Shown here in pieces: positions 59,814 to 64,000 of a stretch of DNA of 64,000 nucleotides. A model generated the notes under the pieces. The model had not been told where the DNA came from. It saw only the letters and a list, made by a program, of their open reading frames with translations, and ran no database searches. This DNA is from Rhodococcus coprophilus NBRC 100603. GTDB lineage: Bacteria > Actinomycetota > Actinomycetes > Mycobacteriales > Mycobacteriaceae. Position 1 is the stretch's first letter, and the number at the start of each line of letters is the position of its first letter. Made by a program: the position numbers and the translations under genes. The DNA is taken from assembly GCF_001895045.1 (NCBI RefSeq), contig NZ_BDAM01000001.1:806001-870000 (forward strand), written 5' to 3'.

Positions 59814-59834
59814 CTCAAAGCGGAAAAAATCCGA

Positions 59835-61217
59835 CTACTCGGAGGCGGAATCCTCGGTGCTCTCGGCAGCCGAATCCTCGGCATCCGCGTCGTCCTTCTT
59901 GGTGCCGAACAGCTCGCTCGTGTCGACGGACGCACCGGTGGTGTCGGTGACGGTCACGCGGTCGACCACCGAACCGAGCGCCTTGCCGCGACGCACGTCG
60001 GCGAACACGGCACCGAGCTGGTTGGCCTGGCTGATCTGCTGGATGAACTGCTCGGGCGGGATGCCGTAGCGCTGAGCCTGGAAGAAGATCCGCTCGGTGA
60101 GCTCCTGCTGCTCGACGGTGGTGCCCTCCGCCTCGGCGATCGCATCCAGGAGCAGCTGGGTCTTCACGGAGCGCTCGGCGGACTCGCGAGCCTCCTTGTC
60201 GAACTCCTCGCGGCTCGAACCCTGTGCCTCGAGCAGCTTGTCGAGCTGCGCTTCGTCGTGGTCGAGCTCGTGGATCGCGTCGTGGACGGCGCTGTCGACC
60301 TCGGCCTGAACGACCGCGTCGGGAAGCGGGATCTCGACGGTGTCGAGCAGAACCTCGAGAACCTTGTCGCGGATCTGACCGGCCTGCTCGACCTTCTTGA
60401 CGCGCTCGACACGCTCACGCAGGTCGGCGGTCAGCTCGTCGATGGTGTCGAACTCGCTCGCGAGCTGCGCGAAATCGTCGTCGGCCTCGGGGAGCTCGCG
60501 CTCCTTGACCGAGTTGACCTTGACGGTGACGACGGCCTTCCGACCGGCGAACTCTCCGGCCAGCAGGGTGGACTCGAAGTCCTTCGACTCGCCGGCGGAG
60601 GTGCCGATGATCGCTTCGTCGAGACCGTCGATGAGCTGGCCGGAACCGACCTCGTGCGACAGTCCCTCGGTGGCAGCCTCGGTGACCTCTTTGCCGTCGA
60701 CGGTCGCCGACAGGTCGATGGAGACGAAGTCGCCGTCCTGCACGGGGCGATCGACGCCCGTGAGGGTGCCGAAACGCTGTCGCAGCGACAGCAGCTGCTC
60801 GTCGATGTCCTCGTCGGTGATCTCGACGGGATCGACGGTCACGGAGATCTCGGAGAAGTCCGGGAGGGTGATCTCGGGACGCACGTCTACCTCGGCGTTG
60901 AAGACGAGCTCCACGTTGTCTTCGAGCTTGGTGACGTCGATCTCGGGCTGTCCCAGGACCTTGACCTCGTTGGCGGTCACGGCCTCGCTGTAACGAGACT
61001 GGATGGCGTCGTTGACGACCTGCTCGAGCACGGCGCCGCGTCCGACACGGGCCTCGAGGATCTTGCGGGGCGCCTTGCCCGGACGGAAGCCCGGGATGCG
61101 CACCTGTCCTGCGAGGGACTGGAAGGCGCGGTCGAAATCAGGCTGGAGCTCCTCGAAGGGCACCTCAACGTTGATACGGACTCGCGTCGGGCTCAGCTGC
61201 TCGACGGTGCTCTTCAC
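59835..61217 (-). CDS. tig: Trigger factor (ribosome-bound chaperone and PPIase)
   Basis: This 460-aa protein has the ribosome-binding N-domain ([20 protein letters not shown] and the signature [13 protein letters not shown] near residue 46), the FKBP-type PPIase domain (about 160-245, [20 protein letters not shown]) and a helical C-domain, ending in an acidic tail. It catches nascent chains at the ribosome exit. The GTG at 61217 with AAGGAG upstream gives the family start; the frame runs on to 61364 across the tRNA gene. Neighbours clpP1, clpP2 and clpX are in the standard order. Confidence 0.97.
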   Translation of the reverse strand: MKSTVEQLSPTRVRINVEVPFEELQPDFDRAFQSLAGQVRIPGFRPGKAPRKILEARVGRGAVLEQVVNDAIQSRYSEAVTANEVKVLGQPEIDVTKLEDNVELVFNAEVDVRPEITLPDFSEISVTVDPVEITDEDIDEQLLSLRQRFGTLTGVDRPVQDGDFVSIDLSATVDGKEVTEAATEGLSHEVGSGQLIDGLDEAIIGTSAGESKDFESTLLAGEFAGRKAVVTVKVNSVKERELPEADDDFAQLASEFDTIDELTADLRERVERVKKVEQAGQIRDKVLEVLLDTVEIPLPDAVVQAEVDSAVHDAIHELDHDEAQLDKLLEAQGSSREEFDKEARESAERSVKTQLLLDAIAEAEGTTVEQQELTERIFFQAQRYGIPPEQFIQQISQANQLGAVFADVRRGKALGSVVDRVTVTDTTGASVDTSELFGTKKDDADAEDSAAESTEDSASE

Positions 61218-61291
61218 GGGACATGCTCCTTCTGTCGTGCTGTCTGGTCGGTCGTTCGTTTCACTACTGAGCGCGCTGACGCCGTTCGATC

Positions 61292-61368
61292 TGGTCGGGA
61301 TGACAGGATTCGAACCTGCGACCCTCCGCTCCCAAAGCGGATGCGCTACCAAGCTGCGCCACATCCCG
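61292..61368 (-). tRNA. tRNA-Pro (anticodon TGG)
   Basis: On the minus strand a full cloverleaf runs from CGGGATG to CATCCCG plus discriminator A. The anticodon arm is ccgctttgggagcgg (anticodon TGG), the T arm is GCAGGTTCGAATCCTGT, and CCA is encoded. It lies just upstream of tig. Confidence 0.95.
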
Positions 61369-61508
61369 TCACCGGCACCCCTAGAGCATCCCTGGGGACC
61401 CGCAGCAGGAATCCTACGGCCCCCCGATTATGAATTCCAAAGCGAGGTTCGGTACAGTCTCATCCTGCACGGAGCGGACACCGCAGAAGCGGTGAAAGTT
61501 GCAGCAAC

Positions 61509-61582
61509 GGGGATGTAGCTCAATGGTAGAGCCCCAGTCTTCCAAACTGGCTACGCGGGTTCGATTCCCGTCATCCCCTCCA
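61509..61582 (+). tRNA. tRNA-Gly (anticodon TCC)
   Basis: A full cloverleaf runs from GGGGATG to CATCCCC plus T and encoded CCA. The anticodon arm is ccagtcttccaaactgg (anticodon TCC) and the T arm is GCGGGTTCGATTCCCGT. It is followed directly by an intrinsic terminator. Confidence 0.96.
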
Positions 61583-61589
61583 TAGCGGG

Positions 61590-61625
61590 ACGCCCGCCGA
61601 CCACCAGGTCGGCGGGCGTTTTTCG
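61590..61625 (+). terminator. Intrinsic terminator of tRNA-Gly
   Basis: A 13-bp perfect stem (acgcccgccgacc and complement) with an ACCA loop is followed by five T residues. It is the most canonical rho-independent terminator in the window. Confidence 0.9.
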
Positions 61626-61688
61626 TTACGGCGGCAAGCTGCCCGTATCGTCCGGCCACGGATCACCTTTTCGACTCGAATCCGCAAA

Positions 61689-62915
61689 GTGCGCTCCAAG
61701 CCGATCCCGCAGATCGTTCGATGTGACAACGTCCCCTCTGTGACAGACCCACCCGAGCGCGGCGAAGCCACCGGAGACGGCGTGCCGCGTTCGGTCGTCG
61801 TGGCAGTCGTCGTACTCGACGCAGTCCCCGACTGGGATCGGGTGACCGGGATGCTCGCACCGGGAAATCACGAGTCGCCGGGCTTCCGCCACCGGGTCGT
61901 CGATGTGCCGTTCGGTCTGGAACCCCCACGTTGGCCCGGTGGCCCGGATTCCGATCCGCCCTGGCAACTCGACCGTGTGTCCTTGCCCACACCCGCGACC
62001 TTTGCCGACGTGCTCGATTCTGCGAGGACCACTCCTCCGGTGCCGGGCTTGCGACACCCCCTGTGGCGGCTGACTCTCTTCGACGGGCTGACCGGTGGCG
62101 GGTCGGCACTGGTGATCCGGTTGCACCACCTCGCGCCTCCCGGCGACGACCCGGGCGATGTCGTCCGGTCGTGGGCTCGGTCGGCCGCACGCGGCCTCAA
62201 CCGCGTCACGACCTCTCTCGTGAACTCGCTTCTCGGTGGACCCGACGGGGAAGAAGATCAGGTGTGTGTACCCGGGCGTTCTGCGTGTCGTCTCCATGTG
62301 GTCGACGTTCCGCTCGGCGACCTTCGGGCCGCGGCAGACCGGGCGGGCTGCGGACTCGAGAGCGCGTTCGTCGCCGCGATGCTGCTCGCCTGCGCCGCAT
62401 ACCGACGCCGCCACGGCCGGAACACAGACGAACTGCGAGCCGCGATGGCGGGCTCGGGCCACCCTCTCAGAACGGCATCGGCGGAAGGCACCGAAGATCC
62501 GGACGAGTTGATGAGACGGATCGAGACGCGGCGCGCGGGCCCGACCGAGGTCTCCGGGTCACGCCCGGTGGATCTGCGGGCTCGACGCGGCGAACCCGTG
62601 GCGGCGCTGGCGAACGAGGAGGCGCTCTTCGGCCCGCAGGACGTGTTCACTGCCACGCTCCCCGGATCGAGCGCGCCGCTCTATATCGGCGGCGCGAAGG
62701 TCGAGCGGTACTACGGTTTCGGACCGACCCACGGTGCGGCGCTGAACGCGACACTCATGTCGTATCGGTCGGGATGCTGGATCGGAATCACCGTGGACGC
62801 CGGCGCGGTGCCGGATCGAGAGGTGTTCGACGACTGTCTGCGCAGCGGAATCAGCGCCGTACTCGGCGCAACCGAGGATCCCGACGCGGACGAGATCACC
62901 GTTCAGCCGGGCTGA
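61689..62915 (+). CDS. Degenerate wax-ester synthase/diacylglycerol acyltransferase-like protein
   Basis: This protein of about 408 aa follows the WS/DGAT pattern: PGFRHRVVDVPFG, HPLWRLTLFDGLTGGGSALVIR, LHHLAPPGDD, then a C-terminal DUF1298-like part with LPGSSAPLYIGGAKVERYYG and GAALNATLMSYRSGCWIGIT. Two points are unusual. The first 30 or so family residues are missing, and the catalytic HHxxxDG reads HHLAPPG, with proline for the acidic residue. Activity is therefore doubtful. Start codon uncertain: GTG 61689 or GTG 61740, neither with a clear ribosome site. It may have become a regulator or be decaying. Confidence 0.7.
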   Translation: MRSKPIPQIVRCDNVPSVTDPPERGEATGDGVPRSVVVAVVVLDAVPDWDRVTGMLAPGNHESPGFRHRVVDVPFGLEPPRWPGGPDSDPPWQLDRVSLPTPATFADVLDSARTTPPVPGLRHPLWRLTLFDGLTGGGSALVIRLHHLAPPGDDPGDVVRSWARSAARGLNRVTTSLVNSLLGGPDGEEDQVCVPGRSACRLHVVDVPLGDLRAAADRAGCGLESAFVAAMLLACAAYRRRHGRNTDELRAAMAGSGHPLRTASAEGTEDPDELMRRIETRRAGPTEVSGSRPVDLRARRGEPVAALANEEALFGPQDVFTATLPGSSAPLYIGGAKVERYYGFGPTHGAALNATLMSYRSGCWIGITVDAGAVPDREVFDDCLRSGISAVLGATEDPDADEITVQPG

Positions 62916-63700
62916 CAGGTCGGGCACCAGAACAGGTTCCGCGCCCCCATCACCTTGTGCAGCACCGGCGTCCCGCACACGCGGCATGCCTCACCGGTGC
63001 GGCGGTACACGTACGTGCGGGGCCGGTCCTTCGCATACGACGGCATTCCCCCGTCGTGCTCGGCCCGCACGACGTGCATGCGTCCGCGCTGCGCCCCGAT
63101 CTCCATGAGGTCGACGAGATCTGCCCACAGCGCGTCGAATTCGTCTCGTGTGACGTCGCGGCCGGGACGGTTGGGGTGAATGTTGTGACGGAACAACACT
63201 TCCGCGCGATAGACGTTGCCGACCCCGGCGATCACCGATTGATCCATCAGCAACGAACCGATCGGGCTGCGGGAGCGGCTCATCCGTGCCCATACCCGCT
63301 CGGGATCGGCGTCGGGTCGCAGCGGATCGGGTCCGAGTCGCGCCTCGACGGCGTCGACCTCACCCTCGGTGAGCACCTCGCATGCTGCGGGTCCGCGGAG
63401 GTCGCTGCCGTACCGCGCACCGATCATCCGCATGCGGACCTGCCCGATCGGCTCACCGAGCGGCAGTTCCGTGTCGGTGAAGGCTCCGTAGATACCGAGG
63501 TGGACATGGACGGCGAGACCGCCGTCGTAGTGGTGGAACAGATGTTTGCCCCACGCGTCCGCGTGGACGAGCACGCGGCCGTCGACTGCCCGGGCACCGT
63601 CCTCGAAGCGCCCCTGTGGGCTGGACACCCGCACCGGCCCACCCGAGTACCACTCGGTGTGCAACCGGGCGAGCCGGTGCAGGATGTGTCCTTCGGGCAT
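62903..63700 (-). CDS. nei: Fpg/Nei family DNA glycosylase/AP lyase
   Basis: This 265-aa base-excision repair enzyme begins MPEGHILHRLARLH, so P2 is the nucleophile and E3 the acid. It has GKHLFHHYDGGLAVHVHLGIYG, the H2TH segment PIGSLLMDQSVIAGVGNVYRAE, and a C-terminal zinc finger CRVCG...LFWCPTCQ. It resembles Nei1 of M. tuberculosis (Rv2464c), which likewise sits downstream of rpiB near tig. It removes oxidised pyrimidines. The stop overlaps the end of the WS/DGAT-like gene by 13 bases, convergent. Confidence 0.94.
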   Translation of the reverse strand: MPEGHILHRLARLHTEWYSGGPVRVSSPQGRFEDGARAVDGRVLVHADAWGKHLFHHYDGGLAVHVHLGIYGAFTDTELPLGEPIGQVRMRMIGARYGSDLRGPAACEVLTEGEVDAVEARLGPDPLRPDADPERVWARMSRSRSPIGSLLMDQSVIAGVGNVYRAEVLFRHNIHPNRPGRDVTRDEFDALWADLVDLMEIGAQRGRMHVVRAEHDGGMPSYAKDRPRTYVYRRTGEACRVCGTPVLHKVMGARNLFWCPTCQPG

Positions 63701-63703
63701 CGA

Positions 63704-64000
63704 TCAGTTTTGCGCGCCCGGCACAGCCGGAGCCACACCGGACTTCTCGTACTCCGCGAGGATGTCGATGCGACGCTGATGACGCTCTTCGTTCGACCAC
63801 TCGGCCGCGAGGAAGGCGTCGACGATGGCGAGGGTTTCCTCGAGGCTGTGCATCCGGCCGCCGATGCCGATGAGCTGGGCGTTGTTGTGCTCACGGGCGA
63901 GGGTGGCGGTCTCGACGCTCCACGCCAGCGCGCAACGCGCGCCGGGGACCTTGTTCGCGGCGATCTGCTCGCCGTTGCCGCTGCCACCGAGCACGAGGCC
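63704..64000 (-). CDS. rpiB: Ribose-5-phosphate isomerase B, C-terminal part
   Basis: The frame enters from the right edge with LVLGGSGNGEQIAANKVPG and CALAWSVETATLAREHNNAQ, followed by LIGIGGRMH, the phosphate-binding and catalytic region of RpiB. Roughly the last 99 residues are present; the start lies beyond base 64000. It interconverts ribose-5-phosphate and ribulose-5-phosphate. Three bases separate its stop from the nei start, so the two are one transcript. Confidence 0.95.
   Translation of the reverse strand, partial: GLVLGGSGNGEQIAANKVPGARCALAWSVETATLAREHNNAQLIGIGGRMHSLEETLAIVDAFLAAEWSNEERHQRRIDILAEYEKSGVAPAVPGAQN

Overview
The window is one high-GC chromosomal segment of an actinobacterium of the Mycobacteriales, most likely Rhodococcus or a close relative. 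The call rests on gene content and order: ung/thiL/DUF3515, an ectABC cluster, rne with an IF2-like N-terminus, valS-folC-DUF4233-ndk-rne-rplU-rpmA-obg-proB, and clpX-clpP2-clpP1-tig followed by nei and rpiB. These two housekeeping blocks have the same order as in Mycobacterium tuberculosis (established knowledge of that genome). Here they are separated by about 28 kb of accessory genes. GTG starts and 4-base GTGA/ATGA start-stop overlaps are frequent. No insertion sequence, integrase, CRISPR array or rRNA was seen.

Layout. 1-6.2 kb: end of a DAK2-domain (FakA-like) gene, rpmB, a crotonase, ung, gamma-carbonic anhydrase, thiL, a DUF3515 protein and an acetate/succinate-type CoA-transferase. 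6.5-8.7 kb: a RecQ-like helicase with a degenerate phosphoribosyltransferase-like tail. 8.8-11.1 kb: ectABC for ectoine, without ectD. 11.2-15.6 kb: a 2-hydroxyacid dehydrogenase, a stand-alone LigD-type polymerase, an ATP-dependent DNA ligase and a sirtuin. 15.6-28 kb: the minus-strand housekeeping block proB to valS. 28-31.5 kb: an S9 peptidase, a small anchored protein and a pyridoxine kinase.

31.6-34.2 kb: a compact module of an EspC-like type VII secretion partner, a WXG-type protein with a perfect glycine zipper, and a four-helix membrane protein. It looks like a secreted pore-forming effector with its immunity protein and is the most novel candidate here. 34.3-38 kb: an FAD oxidoreductase, an alpha/beta-hydrolase remnant, a DUF899 protein and a Cys-rich pentapeptide-repeat protein.

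38-46.1 kb: a methylated-amine locus. A minus-strand operon (32-aa ORF, DmmA-family protein, ferredoxin-reductase, DUF3445 haem N-demethylase) should oxidise dimethylamine to methylamine. The divergent plus-strand operon encodes a gamma-glutamylmethylamide synthetase-like enzyme and three separate glutamate-synthase-domain proteins (N-methylglutamate synthase MgsABC type). An XRE-cupin regulator, an ammonium transporter and FdhD follow, which fits release of ammonium and one-carbon units.

48.7-56.7 kb: a beta-oxidation-like set (thiolase, fused acyl-CoA dehydrogenase, MaoC hydratase, hotdog thioesterase, two SDRs) with a KstR-like TetR regulator, suggesting degradation of a steroid- or isoprenoid-like acyl chain. 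56.9-64 kb: clpX, clpP2, clpP1, tig, tRNA-Pro, tRNA-Gly, a degenerate WS/DGAT-like protein, an Fpg/Nei glycosylase and the truncated end of rpiB.
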